A DNA stretch of 64,000 nt from the NCBI RefSeq assembly GCF_020520425.1, contig NC_079487.1, positions 66,580,398-66,644,397 of the forward strand, written 5' to 3'. Positions 1 through 11,871 of this stretch are shown piece by piece. The translations under genes were made by a program, and so were the position numbers. This DNA is from Spinacia oleracea (taxonomy: Eukaryota; Streptophyta; Magnoliopsida; Caryophyllales; Amaranthaceae). Each line of letters opens with the position of its first letter. The first letter of the stretch is position 1. The notes below the pieces were generated by a model. That model ran no database searches, was not told where the DNA came from, and saw only the letters and a program-made list of their open reading frames with translations.

Positions 1-3000
1 CAAAGGAAACTTCACTAACAACAACAAGATTCAAATTAAATACCAAAGGAGCTTGCTATGTGTGTGGGAAGATAGGACACAAAGCCTATCAATGTGACCA
101 CCGCCACAAGAGAAACTCCAATGGTGCCTCCCATGCCAACCTTGTTGAAAAGAATGATGTGATAGCCTCGGTGGTGGTTGAAGCCAACTTGGTGGAGAAC
201 ATGGTGAAATGGATCTTGAACACGAGAGCATCAAGACACTTTGTGCTTACAAGGATATCATGACGGACTTTGAGAATGTTACTGATGGAAACCATGTTTA
301 CATGGGAAATAGTAGCACCGTCGGGGTTCTTAGCAAAGGGAAGGTCCACCTTAAACTCATTTCCGGAAAAAAATTGTTTTTGAATAATGTCTTGTATGTT
401 CCCTCCCTTGTGAGGAATCTTGTTTTCGGTGCCCTTCTCGATAAAGGCAGCCTAAAACTTGTCGTTATTGTTATCTTTACGAATGGAGAGTTTGTTGGGA
501 AAATTTACCTTAGTGAAGGTTTTTTTGTGTTGAATGTTTTGAACAATATTGAAAGTACTTATCCTTTTGCTATATCGTTGAGTCTATGGATGTTTGGTAC
601 AATCGGTTAGGACATTTAAATTCTTACATGAAAAAATTGAAGGACGTGAACTTAATTTATTTTAATAAAATTGACAAAGCCTCTAAATGTCCTATTTGTG
701 TTGAGGCCAAACATACTAAGAAACCATTTAAGCAAGTGGTAACGAGAAGTACTAAATTGCTAGAGTTGATTCACTCGAATTTAGTGGACTTTAAAAATTG
801 CACTATTAGTAGAGGTGGAAGAAATTACTACACAACTTTTGTTGATGATTTTTCAAGGTTTACTAAATTTTATCTTTTGAAAACCAAGGATGAGGCTAAA
901 AATGCATTTTTAAATTATAAATCCGTGGTTGAAAATCAACTTGACCTTAAAATTAAAAGAGTTTGAATCCGATAGAGGTGGTGAATATGGAAAATGTTCT
1001 TTGATATAATTTGTGAAACCACTGAAATCATCCATGAGTTAAGTTCCCCAACCTTACACCCCACAACAAAATGGTATTGCCGAAAGGAAAAATAAATCTT
1101 TAAAAGAGACTATTTATGCCATGCTTCTAAGTTTCGGATTATCCAACAACATGTGGAGGAAAGAGGTTTTATCCTCTTATTATGTACTCAATAGGGTGAC
1201 TCATAAGAAGTTGGATAAGACACACTATGAGCTTTGGAAGGGTTATAGTCCTACCATGAGTATTTTGAGAGTGTGAGGGTGCTTAACTAAGGTTGCTTTT
1301 CCAGATTTTAAGAGAACAATTATTGGGTCTAAAACTTTTGATTTTGTGTTTATTGATTATGATCATAATAGTGTCGCATATAGATTCATCCTTTTGAGTA
1401 TAATTCTATTTGTGAATTCAGGAATGCAATTTTCTTTGAGCATACTTTCCCATTAAAAGCGTCTTTGTCTTCACATGTGCATGAGCCAAGTGGTGATGTG
1501 GCCTTGGATGTTTATTTGCGTACTCCTAGTGTTCCTCCTCCTTATACTATAGTGGAAGAAGTCCAACCTAAGAACAGTAATAAGCTTAGAGTAGAGACTA
1601 CCTATGGACCGAATTTCTTGTCCGGTTTTTCTTGTTGTAGACTTTGACGTGGATTATTTGAGTGAAATGGTTGTTTATTTGTTTCTCTTAGAAGATGACC
1701 CAACGACTTATAGTGAAGCTATGAAATCCATATATGTTAGTTTTTGGAAAGAGACCATTAAAAGTGAATTAGATTCAATCATGTCTAATCATACTTGGGA
1801 CTTATGTGATTTGCCTAAGGGGTCTAAACCCATAAGTTGTAAACGGATCTTTACTAAGAAGAAGAAACCCAATGGCTCTATTAATAAGTTTAATTCTAGA
1901 CTTGTTATTAGAGGTTTCACTCAAATATAGGGAATTGGCTTTTTTGATACCTACTCACCCGTGACTAAGATTGCCACCATTAGGACTTTGATTGCTTTAG
2001 CCGCAATTCATGACTTAGTGGTCCATCAAATGGGTGTTAAAACAGCTTTCCTTAATAGTGATATTGATGAAGAAATTTACATGACTCCACCTAGAGGGTT
2101 TTTGGTTAAGGGTCAAGAGCATAAGGTGTGTAGGCTTAAAAAGTCTTTGTATGGTTTGAAACAAGCTCTTAAGCAATGGTATGAAAAGTTTGATATATAG
2201 TACCCTTAGGAGTGTTGGCTTTGTGACTAATTATTCGAACCTTTTGTGTTTTCTAAAGTGTTTGATTCCTATTGTTTTATTATTTTTCTCTATGTTGATG
2301 ACATGCTTATTGGATGCTAACCTTGAGCTTATGAATTACACTAAAGATTTTCTGTCTACTAAGTTTGAAATGAAGGGATTAGGTGAAGCCGATGTGATCC
2401 TTGGTATCCTGTTATCAAAAGTGGTTTACACAAAAGTAAATCCAAGGATGGGTTCTCAATGAGTCAATCGAATTATGTGGAGAAAATCCTGAAGAAGTTT
2501 GATTGCTATGATGTGAAGCCATGCAAGACTCCTTATGATGCAAGTGTAAAGCTTACAAAGAATAAGGGTCCAAGCGTGTCTCAAGAGCAATATGCGATGG
2601 TAATAGGGAGTGTGATGTTTTTGAGGAAGTGCACACGTCCCGATATTGCCTGTGCAGTAAGTAGATTAAGTCGATATACCCATAATCCTAGTAGTGAATA
2701 TTGGAATGCACTTTATCGATTGCTTAGTTACCTAAGGGGTACCATGGAGGTATGTTTGCATTTTAATCGCTTTCCTAATGTTTTGGAAGGTTACCGTGAT
2801 GCTAATTGAGTGTCCAATAATGATGAACTTGTATCTACTAGTGGTTATGTGTTTATATTGGGTGGAGGTGTTATTTCATGGAAGTCCTTAAAACAATCAT
2901 GTTTAGCTCGCTTCACCATGGAATCTGAATTCATTGCTCTTGAGTTGGCAGGTCAAGAAGCAGATTGGTTAAGGAGTCTTCTTACCGATATCCCATTGTA

Positions 3001-3261
3001 CGTGGGAGGAAAGATCTTCCCCATTGTCTTTGCATTGTGACTCTCAAGCTGCGATTGGTGTGGCTAATAATAGCAACTACAATGGTAAGAAGAGGCACAT
3101 ACGCCTTAGACATAGTTCAGTGAGACAACTACTCGTAAATGGAGTGATTGCATTGAACTATGTAAGATCCGTAAGAAATTTGACGGATTCTTTGACTAAG
3201 GGGTTGGAAAGGAACCAAGTTCTTGACTCGTCGAGGGGGGATGGGGATCAAGACCATGAAG
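1..3261 (+). pseudogene. Copia gag-pol remnant of the outer relic
   Basis: Fragments in successive frames follow Copia order. A CCHC zinc knuckle lies at about 54-95 (CYVCGKIGHKAYQC), followed by protease-like and GAG-pre-integrase segments (586-720, with H..H..CPIC). An integrase core at 760-1130 contains the readable words VDDFSRFTKFY and, in a shifted frame, a PQQNGIAERK-like stretch. Reverse transcriptase spans about 1690-2470 (LVIRGFTQ, QMGVKTAFLN, SLYGLKQA) and RNase H about 2600-3230 ([30 protein letters not shown]). At least nine frame changes or stops separate them, so no functional polyprotein can be made. The style is Tork/TNT1-like, but lineage was not tested. Confidence 0.85.
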
Positions 3262-3568
3262 TGAATATGATTAGCAATACTAATATTCCATCCCCATGGC
3301 ATTTTGTGTTTCTAGTCCTTGATGTAGGTTGAATTCGTTCGAATTCTTCATGGATTTATACTTACGTATAGTAGGTGCTCTAGCTAAGTATATGAGAAAT
3401 CCACAGTTATAACTTATGTGGAGGTTAAGTTTGTTTAAACTCTTAATGAATCCTAAGAGATGTTTGGTGATATTGAGTAGCACAAGGGATTCACCTGCGT
3501 GGATGTGAAGACTCACCATCTTCTATGGAAACTTGGGCGATTTCCTAGAGCTTCCATGAGAACTAAGG
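3262..3568 (+). other. 3' noncoding region of the outer relic, up to the insertion point
   Basis: No coding potential is seen after the end of the RNase H domain. The last five bases (TAAGG, 3564-3568) are the left copy of the duplication made when the minus-strand Sirevirus-like element inserted. The sequence resumes at 25321. Confidence 0.6.
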
Positions 3569-4687
3569 TGTTAGTTTTACATAGTTCCTCAAGAGGGGAG
3601 GTGAATTGATATTTTACGGTTTTATAAAAATTTAAACTACTAGGAACAGAAACAGTAAAATATGCAATCAAGATTTAGCGTGGAAAACTCTCTAGGCCCA
3701 ATAGAGAGGAAAAAACCATGGCCCCTTTGGGGACTTAAACACATTCACTAATTAGGCAAAAACAACTCAGTTTTACAGTCCTAATCTACTCGGGCCACAA
3801 TCTGTTAATCGCCTCTGATTACAGATGACTAGGAACAACCCCTCGTTGTTCCTTCCCTTATGGACACAGTCCCTCAACTGCTTCGCCTCACATATCTCTC
3901 GTGAGATCTTCACTCTTGCTCAAGTAAGCCTGACTCAGGCTTATCATACAATAACTCAACACTTTAATTGAAAAGAATAGATAGTAAACTAATTCTAACA
4001 CAAGATATAAAACCAAGTAACAAATACTTCTCTATATGGGAACAGGAACAGACTCTTTAAAGATTAAGACTTTAAGGGTAATACCTGAAAGCTTCCGGTT
4101 GATGTAAATAAGTCTGATAAAAAACTTTCGTAAAGAACTTGAGGTTTATTTATAAGAATTTAAGTGTTTACCCTAGATTCTAATTCAACTCAATTTAGGA
4201 CTCTTTTCAAAAGATAGTTTTTCGCAAATAACTCTTTAAAACGCGTTTTGATAAAAATCAATCTTTTACGTATTTGAGAGTTGTATGTCAACTCAAATTC
4301 TCAAGAGTATAACCTCAAGTAGGATAGTAAATTCAGTTTTAAACCTTGATGTTTATCTTTTGTAAAATAAAACTGATTTACTTTAGTTTTAAGAGATGTC
4401 TTAGACTCTACGAAATACTCTGTTCCCATACTAAGCTGTATTTGAATACACTGATCTTATACCTTTCTAGACTCATAAGACTTGCTGGGCTTCACACTTC
4501 TTGGCCCATGATTTAATCTTTCCATACGCTTTGAACTTGTTTTCTTCATAGCTTCTCAGCTTGCTTCTTCATATGCTATTCTTACCACGAGCATTGTGAA
4601 CTTATAGTGACCTGTTCCTGACATTCCTTAGACAAACAATCGTGAGTATAGTTTAAGCTTGTCACCATCAAAACTCAGGAATCAACA
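3569..4687 (-). repeat. 3' LTR of the Sirevirus-like element
   Basis: In plus orientation it starts TGTTAGTTTTAC and ends GGAATCAACA. It matches 24204-25320 nearly base for base. A TATA box (TATAAATAA on the minus strand) lies at 4146-4154 and has an equivalent in the other copy. The polypurine tract abuts the inner edge at 4688. Confidence 0.93.
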
Positions 4688-4702
4688 ATTTCCCCCTTTT
4701 TG
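4688..4702 (-). other. Polypurine tract of the Sirevirus-like element
   Basis: On the minus strand this is AAAAAGGGGGAAAT, directly adjoining the first bases of the 3' LTR. A purine run at this place primes plus-strand DNA synthesis in LTR retroelements. Confidence 0.8.
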
Positions 4703-5261
4703 ATGATGACAACCTTACAACTTGATAAGAATAAAATATGCTTAAATTGACTAAGGAATGAAACATGGAACAACTGACATTCATACTCCAAACCTCAACC
4801 AGGAACAGAGGTGCAATTTCTGAGGTGTCGAACCCACGCATAGATACTAAACACTTTGAAAACAAGTTACCCCCAATATCTTCCCCCTTTGGAATTATCA
4901 AAAAGGGTCCACTTTGAAAAACGATTTCACAAAACAGAAGGAAGAATATATATATGTGAATTATGTTACCCCATCAAACAGAGAAGCATCTTGCAGCTCA
5001 AGTCGATCAACGAGTTTGACCGCACCCCTGCAAGCAAAACAAGGAAAAAGCAACATAGAACACAATACAAGCAATAATCCTACATGTCAGTGTGGGTCAA
5101 TTATCAGAACGTAGGAAAAGCGCACTAATGAGCATTAGTCATAAACCTGGCGCATCCAAAAAAAACATCCAAAAGAAATTGTTCAAAGAGCCAGGAAAGA
5201 TTAAATTGTTTGAGAGATAATAAAATATATGGGGTGGGGTAATGCAGCATATGTGGCAGGG
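4703..5261 (-). other. Noncoding region between ORF3 and the 3' LTR
   Basis: About 560 bp with no sustained frame on either strand. It lies between the stop of the third ORF and the polypurine tract and is AT-rich. No other structure was recognised. Confidence 0.5.
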
Positions 5262-7011
5262 TCAAGATTGGGGAGATCCAGGAGAAGCATCCTCAGCATT
5301 TGCCACCTCCTCTATGACCATATCAGTAAGGCGCTCCGTCATGTCGTTGAAGAACTCTGCCTGATCCTGCTGCATCTTGTGTATCAGCTCCTGTAAAGAT
5401 GTAACAGCAGATAATAGAACAACATTATCCAGCTGCAGTTGATCCACTTTGGCCATCAGGAGCTGAACTGAGCCATCTGGTGAGGGAGCAGCGGACTGGG
5501 TTTCACCTTCTTTATCTGAGTCAGAGTCCTCAACCCTGTAGACCGGAGGTGCTCCCTTAGAGGAACTAGCAAGACGGCTGCTACGGTGAATGGGTTAAGT
5601 GGACACAGGTGAGAGATGGGGCTGCCTTATAGGTGAGGTGGCTTGTATAGGGCTTTTATCTTTTGGGTACTCAGTGTGAGACACATCCTCAGACTGACCC
5701 TCCTCTTTACAGGAAAGGCCACTCCGCCTTCTTCTTCTGAGAACTCCTCCTCATCTTCCGCATCCTCATCTCCCTTATCTTCCTGTTGGGTGGTCTCTCC
5801 AACACTCGACTTACCAACACAGACCACCCCATCAATCACACTCAAACTGATCCCATTTAAGCAAGCTTTGTTAAGAATATGGGCTGGAGTAAGAGGTTCA
5901 GCAGTGTAACGAGTTAGGTCAACTCCTACCTTCCTCATGATGAATGTGAGAAGAGAACCATACCCAATCATGTTATTTTGCGAGATACAGAGAGTGAGGT
6001 GGGAAATAAAAACAACAGGAAAGTTGATTTGGCGTTGGGATTCTAAGAGAAAGATGTAGATGAGATCCAACCTGCTTGCCAAGGCCCTCTTGTCATGACG
6101 AGGCACAAGACCCCGTCGAACCACATTGAATAGGACTTTCTGGAAGGGAGTGAGGACTGACTGGTTAAGAGCCTTTGGGTGCTTACCCTGACCACCAAAA
6201 TAGGAGTAAACCTTCTTCATTGTCGCACCACCCAGCTCGATTTGACCCTTACCCTTGTGATAGACTTCTTCTCCTAAAACAGGAACTTTGAACCAGGAAC
6301 CCAATTTTTCAGCATCGAAATTAAATTTCTTCCCATTAACTTCAGATTGACAAACCCCCTTTTTATTTACGAAATTAGAGCAGAATTCCCCATGGCTTCA
6401 GGATACATACAAGCTTTAGAGAAAACTTCAAAGAGATAAGTCCAACCCTGAGATTCTAAAGACTCCATTAACTCGACAAACCCTACTTCTTGACACCAAG
6501 CAAAATCAATGCTAAGACCAGGGAGCATACGATCGGGGGGAAAATAGAAAAATTTTGTGGGTTCGATTTTTACCTTCTTCTCCATTGGAAGGTGAGGTTC
6601 CCCCTGAGTTGATGCAGCGATTTCCTTTTTCATGACCAGCTTCCTTTTGGTGGTGAGTTTTGCGGTGGATTTTGCAGCTGGTGGTTTGGGAGTTGGTTGC
6701 TTGGGAGCCATTGTTTCTGGATGAATTGTTTGAAGGGGTATGACGGTGATTATAGGTTCGGAGGGAGAAGAGGAATCTGTAGGGTTTGGGAATTGAAGTT
6801 TGTAGAGTGTAATGATTATATAGGGGTGGCAGTTGCGATTCAATAGGAGAGATAAGGTTGTATTTTGAATTTTAAAATTTGGGGATTTGAGGAGAAAGAG
6901 GGGATGTTCCGCGATTCTTATAGGCGGAATGATTGGAATGGGAAGAGTTGTGTTTGGGGAATCGGAGTGTGGGAAGCGTGTTTGAGTGTAGAAACTTGAA
7001 TAGTAATGCAT
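5262..7011 (-). pseudogene. Third ORF (env-position) of the Sirevirus-like element, broken
   Basis: The frame can start at 7011, or at 6711 (MAPKQPTPKPPAAK). It opens with a proline/lysine-rich tail, then a globular part with FFYFPPDRMLPG, GFVELMESLESQGW and KACMYPEA (about 6390-6570). It continues in a second frame (6304-5627: GSWFKVPVLGEEVY, RLDLIYIFLLESQRQ, ILNKACLNG), followed by an acidic stretch (EDEEEFSEEEGG). The end is in a third frame (5456-5262) with a predicted coiled coil (MAKVDQLQLDNVVLLSAV). The globular pattern resembles the 'putative plant transposon protein' domain (Pfam Transposase_32 type), recalled by eye. There are frameshifts near 6390 and 5700 and a stop near 5598. No signal peptide or clear membrane segment is seen, so 'envelope' describes position only. 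Confidence 0.6.
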
Positions 7012-7316
7012 GCACCAGGTTTTGTAAGATTCGATGAATCAAATTAAATGCTTTCCATTCATTTTTAGTATTCCCAGTTAGACTTAGAATTAATGCAAGT
7101 TTTGTAAACAAGTGCGATTACCTTAGTAATGTGCAGACGTGGCTGTGGTAATGCACAGCTGGATTTTGCAATCTGAGTCTGATTGTTAGTCCACTCACAA
7201 ACAAATAAGAAAAAAAATATTTACAAGATTAAAAACATATTTATTTATTTATTTATTTATTTTTGTTTTTTTTTAATATTCCAGTAAGGTCAGAGAATGA
7301 GTAAGGGCGACGATTA
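7012..7316 (-). other. Spacer between pol and ORF3, with (TTTA)n
   Basis: A noncoding stretch between the pol stop (7317) and the start of the third ORF. A short (TTTA)n run lies at about 7239-7264. No splice or ribosome-entry signal could be judged. Confidence 0.5.
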
Positions 7317-8153
7317 TCATTGTATTCGTATCATACAAAGTTCTAACCTTAGCTTGTCGTGTCTGTCCCTGTTTAGTGGTTTGGTGAAGATGTCAGCAAC
7401 TTGATCTTCTGTGGGACAGAATTCGAGCTTGACCAGTTCCTTTTCCACATAATCTTTTAGAAAATGGTGACGAATGTGAATGTTTTTGACTCTTGAATGA
7501 TGAACTGGATCATTTGATATGCAGATAGCACTAGTGTTGTCGCATAGGATAGGAACACATTTTAATTTCATACCAAAGTCTCTAAGTTGTTGTTTGATCC
7601 ATATCATTTGGGAACAGCATGAAGCGGCAGCTACATATTCAGCTTTTGTTGTGGATAGTGCCATAGTGCTTTTTTTCTTTGATGCCCAAGAGACGGCACA
7701 TGCTCCTAGGAACTGAACCATTCCCGATGTGCTTTTTCTGTTTACTAAATCACGTTTATAGTCAGCATCTGTATATTCTTTGAGGTCAAAATGATCATAG
7801 TTAGGGTACCATAAGCATAAATCATCTGTTCCTTTTAGGTATCTTAGAATTCTTTTGACTGCTGTAAGATGAGATTCTTTTGGGTTAGATTAGAAGCGAG
7901 CACAGACCCTACACTGAACGCAATATCTGGTCTGCTCGCTGTGAGATAGAGTAAAGAGCCAATCATACCTCTGTACCTTGATTGATCTACACTTTTACCT
8001 TCTTGATCCTCATCCAGTCTCGTGGTTGTACCCATTGGAGTGTGATTGCTTTAAGATGACTCCATTCCATATTTCTTGATGAGATCCTTGATGTATTTCT
8101 GTTGGTGGATCATGGTTCCTTGTTCCGTTTGCTTAATTTGGAGACCTAGAAAG
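7317..8153 (-). pseudogene. Sirevirus-like pol, C-terminal part (end of RT and RNase H)
   Basis: From 8153 downward the frame resumes where the solo LTR interrupted it and gives the end of the RT (LLYLTASRPDIAFSV near 7900-7950). After a frame change it gives RNase H (VSWASKKKSTMALSTTKAEY; ILCDNTSAICISNDPVHHSR; HIRHHFLKDYV; VADIFTKPLNRDRH) to a stop at 7317. An in-frame stop near 8050 and a frameshift near 7850 inactivate it. The CDN and 'AEY' residues of the RNase H site are readable. Confidence 0.85.
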
Positions 8154-9503
8154 TGTTAGGTTATGATACATATGACAATTCATAAATCATGCGGAAAAAC
8201 CATAAAGCCAGGAAAGCATATTATTTACACATAATCATTTAGCATAGTTTAGATGCATACTCTTTGTTGCGTGCCTTCCCTAGCTGCGCCCGAACCGAAC
8301 AAGAACAAGTCTTTAGGACTCCAAGTGTCGTCCCTCCGTAGATAGTCCACAGCACGTCCGGATCCGCCTTAAGCTTGACCAACTAGGATCGCCCTTAAGG
8401 TACTTAGAATTTTCGGCACATATAGGCAATTGTATGACTGAATTTTTGCTCTCAAAAATCACTTTTGAATACTTGAATACTCGATATAAATTGTGAGCAT
8501 TGATCACCTATTTATAGGGCATGGGTATCGGATATTAGAATCCTACTAGGAAACGATTTAGTGAATCTGAATTAATCTAAAATTCAATCACTTAATTTAT
8601 CTAGTAGACTTAGGAAATTAATCTTTATACGAATCCTAACCGATCAAGGTTTCGTACGCAAGCACAAACACTCACGCAGGCGCAGCAGCCCACGAGGGGC
8701 GCCATGCGCGCGCGCGCTGAGCCCAGGCCCAGCAAGTGCTCGTAGCCCACGAGGGGCGCGCGCCTGCTGGCCTTGCTCTCGCGTTTGGGCTTTGCTAGGC
8801 GTTGGGCTTAGCTTCGTGCTAGGCCTTGCATCTATCAAGCTCGTCCGATGTTTATTCGTACGATACGCTTCCGATTAAATTCCCGGTTTCCGGAATTCAT
8901 TTCCGATACGAACAATATTTAATATTTCCGATTCCGGAATCAATTTCCGTTTCGAACAAATATTTAATATTTCCGTTTCCGGAATTATTTTCCGATTCCG
9001 ATAATATTTCCGATTCTGACAATATTTCCGTTTCGGGCAATATTTCCGATTCCGGCAATATTTCCATTTCCGATAATATTTTCCGATACGTACCATGTTT
9101 CCGTTTCCGGAAACATCTACGACTTGGATAATATTTATATTTCCGATACGATCCATATTTCCGTTTCCGGCAATATCATCGTTTCCGGAGTATTCATTTC
9201 TTGCCTGTGACGATCTTAGCTCCCACTGAAACCAAGATCCGTCGATTCCGAATATCCATAGATGGAGTATTTAATGCCATTAAATACTTGATCCGTTTAC
9301 GTACTATTTGTGTGACCCTACGGGTTCAGTCAAGAGTAAGCTGTGGATTAATATCATTAATTCCACTTGAACTGAAGCGGCCTCTAGCTAGGCATTCAGC
9401 TCACTTGATCTGACTGAATTATTAACTTGTTAATTAATACGTAACCGCATTTATTAGACTTAACATTGAATGCATACTTGGACCAAGGGCATTATTTCCT
9501 TCA
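8154..9503 (-). mobile_element. Solo LTR of the nested Copia family, in the RT of the host element
   Basis: This 1350-bp copy matches the LTRs at 12578-13963 and 21662-23047. In plus orientation it starts TGTTAGGTTATG and ends ATTTCCTTCA. A perfect duplication GAAAG flanks it (8149-8153 and 9504-9508). No internal domain is present, so it arose by insertion followed by LTR-LTR recombination. A TATA box (minus, TATAAATA) lies at 8509-8516. It contains a TTCCG-rich tandem tract (about 8870-9190) and a GC-rich tract (8680-8830). It splits the RT just after the motif NFFL. Confidence 0.93.
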
Positions 9504-10227
9504 GAAAGAAGTTTAGTTCTCCCATCATGCTCATTTGAAATTCATGCTGCATTAAGTCAGAGAATTCCTTGCAAAGATCCTCATTAGTAGCACCAAATAT
9601 GATATCATCAACATAGATTTGAACAATTAGTATATCTGTATTTCTGGATTTAAGGAACAGGGTTCTGTCAACCTTACCTCGATTGAATTGATTGTCTAGT
9701 AGAAAATGAGAGAGGCGTTCATACCAGGCTCTTGGAGCTTGTTTCAGTCCATATAGTGCCTTGTCCAGTTTGTAAACATGTGCAGGATATTCTGGATCTT
9801 CAAATCCTGGCGGTTGTTCCACATAAACCTCTTCCTTGAGGATTCCGTTTAGGAAGGCACATTTTACATCCATTTTATAGAGTTTGAATCCCATGTATGA
9901 TGCAAATGCTATAAGTATGCGTATTGCTTCCATTCTTGCAACTGGAGCAAAAGCCTCTTCAAAATCTATTCCTTCTTGTTGATTGTACCCTTTGACAACC
10001 AATCTTGCCTTGTTCCTGGTGATCGTTGCATGTTCGTCTTGTTTGTTTCGGAAGACCCACTTGAGACCTATTACTCGATTGTTCAATGGTGTAGGCTCAA
10101 GGTGCCATACTTTGTTCCTGTCAAATTCATTGAGCTCTTCCTGCATGGCAATGATCCAATCAGAGTCAGTTAGTGCTTCTTTATAATTTTTAGGTTCAAT
10201 CATGGATAATAAGCATAGAAAGCACAA
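9504..10227 (-). pseudogene. Sirevirus-like pol, reverse transcriptase N-terminal part
   Basis: Reading down from 10227, the product has the Copia RT landmarks [66 protein letters not shown] and the catalytic box [10 protein letters not shown]. It then reaches MGELNFFL, where the solo LTR interrupts. It is in a different frame from the integrase segment upstream (frameshift near 10200-10230). The catalytic aspartates are present, but the chain is split by the 1350-bp insertion. Confidence 0.87.
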
Positions 10228-11843
10228 AAGTTTTTGAGTTGCGATCTCGTTGTTATTCCACGTCCAAGATCACTAATTATTTGGTCGAGTGGGTGTAAGC
10301 TTTGATGTTTCCAAGGTCTGGGTTGGAATGGTGTAGTTGTTTCTTCAGTGGGTTGTTCCACTTGTTCATTTGTCTCTGTATGTTCTTCGGTCTGTGCCGG
10401 TTCCTCTTCAGCTGTGCCATCTTCAGGTGTTTCTTTATTTTGAGCTTGTTCTTCCATTTGAGAATATTTTCTTATCTCTTCGTCTTCTGTTTCTCTAGTA
10501 AGTCCAAGTTCGAAGTTTCCATCAGTGGTTGTACCTGTAACAAAGTTTTGAGAGTCAGTTTCATCAAATATAATATGTATGCTTTCTTCCATGCACATGG
10601 TGCTTTTGTTAAACACTCGATATGCTTTGCTGTTTGAGGCATATCCTAAGAAAATGGCTTCATCACTTCGTGCATCAAATTTTCCCAGTTGATCCTTCCC
10701 ATTGTTGTGGACGAAACATTTGCAACCAAAAATTCTGAGATGTGTTATTGAGGGTTTTCTTCCTTTATACAGTTCATATGGGGTCTTGTTCTTGATAGCT
10801 CTAATCAGTACTCGATTGAGTATATAGCATGCAGTATTTAGAGCTTCGGCCCAGAAACTTTTGGGGAGTCCACTAGCAATCAGCATTGTTCTTGTCATGT
10901 CTTCAAGAGTTCGGTTCTTTCTTTCTACTACTCCATTTTGTTGGGGTGTTCTTGGAGCTGAGAAATTATGATTTATTCCTGAATTCTTACATAAGTCATC
11001 GAACTTCTTGTTTTGAAATTATGTACCATGATCTGACCTGATGTGGACCAATTTGTGATTGCTTTGACGTTGAACCCTAGAGGAAAATGCTAAGAATTCT
11101 TCAAATGTTTCTTCCTTGCTAGCTAGGAAAATCACCCATGTGTATCTTGAGAAGTCATCCACAATTACAAGTACATACTTCTTTCCACTCCTGCTCTGAG
11201 TTCTCATTGGTCCACATAAATCCATGTGGATCAATTCCAGTGGTTTTGTTGTACTGATTACTCCCTTAGATTTAAAAGATGTTCTTACTTGCTTACCTTT
11301 GATGCAGGCATCACAAACTGATAATTTTGCGAACTTTGTATTCGGAAGACCTGTGACTAAATTTTTTGAATTCAACTTGTTCATTAGAGAAAAACTAGCA
11401 TGACCAAACCTTTTGTGCCATAACAAAGGATCATCTTCAATAACGCTGAGACAGGTCAGATTGGAGTGAGGAACAAAGTTAAGGTTGACCACATAGGTGT
11501 TCCCTTTCCTCTGTCCCTCTAAGATCACTGTTTCAGTGTTACTGTTGATGATTAGACATTTATTTAAGAAGAATTTTGCATAGTTTCCTTTGTCACAGAA
11601 TTGAGAAATACTTAAGAGACTATGTCCTAGACCTTCAACTAAAAATACATTATCAATGGAGTGAGACTTTGACTTACCGACCTTGCCAATACCAATGATG
11701 TTACCTTTCTTGTTATCGCCAAAAGTCACAGTTCCACCTTCATAGGTCGTGAGTGAGAGAAATCTGTTCCTATCTCCTATCATGTACTTGGAACAACCAC
11801 TGTCTAGGTACCATGTTTTGTTCCCCCTCACTTCGACCTGCAT
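10200..11843 (-). pseudogene. Sirevirus-like pol: protease, GAG-pre-integrase and integrase
   Basis: The chain starts near 11843 with a protease-type site (TWYLDSGCSKYM), then a GAG-pre-integrase zinc motif (LLWHKRFGHASF ... CDACIKGK). The integrase core has MDLCGPM and VDDFSRYTWV; the second catalytic aspartate is in RSDHGT. An in-frame stop lies directly after it, at 11019-11021. The same frame then continues through TRTMLIASGLPKSFWAEA and GCKCFVHNNGKDQLGKF, with an acidic glutamate-rich linker, to a stop at 10200. Apart from the single stop the 1.6-kb frame is open. Confidence 0.87.
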
Positions 11844-11871
11844 GATAAATTTAGTTAGAGTTTTTAGGAAC

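Noticed and set aside
4700-7011. A true viral envelope gene in the Sirevirus-like element
   Set aside because: No signal peptide, membrane anchor or glycoprotein features are visible. The name env-like would reflect position only.
9201-9413. A conserved open frame of about 70 codons repeated at 9201, 13661, 22745 and 59380, suggesting a small LTR-encoded protein
   Set aside because: It lies antisense to the element, has no family features, and is conserved only because the LTR copies are young. The frame is extended or altered by point changes in the fourth copy.
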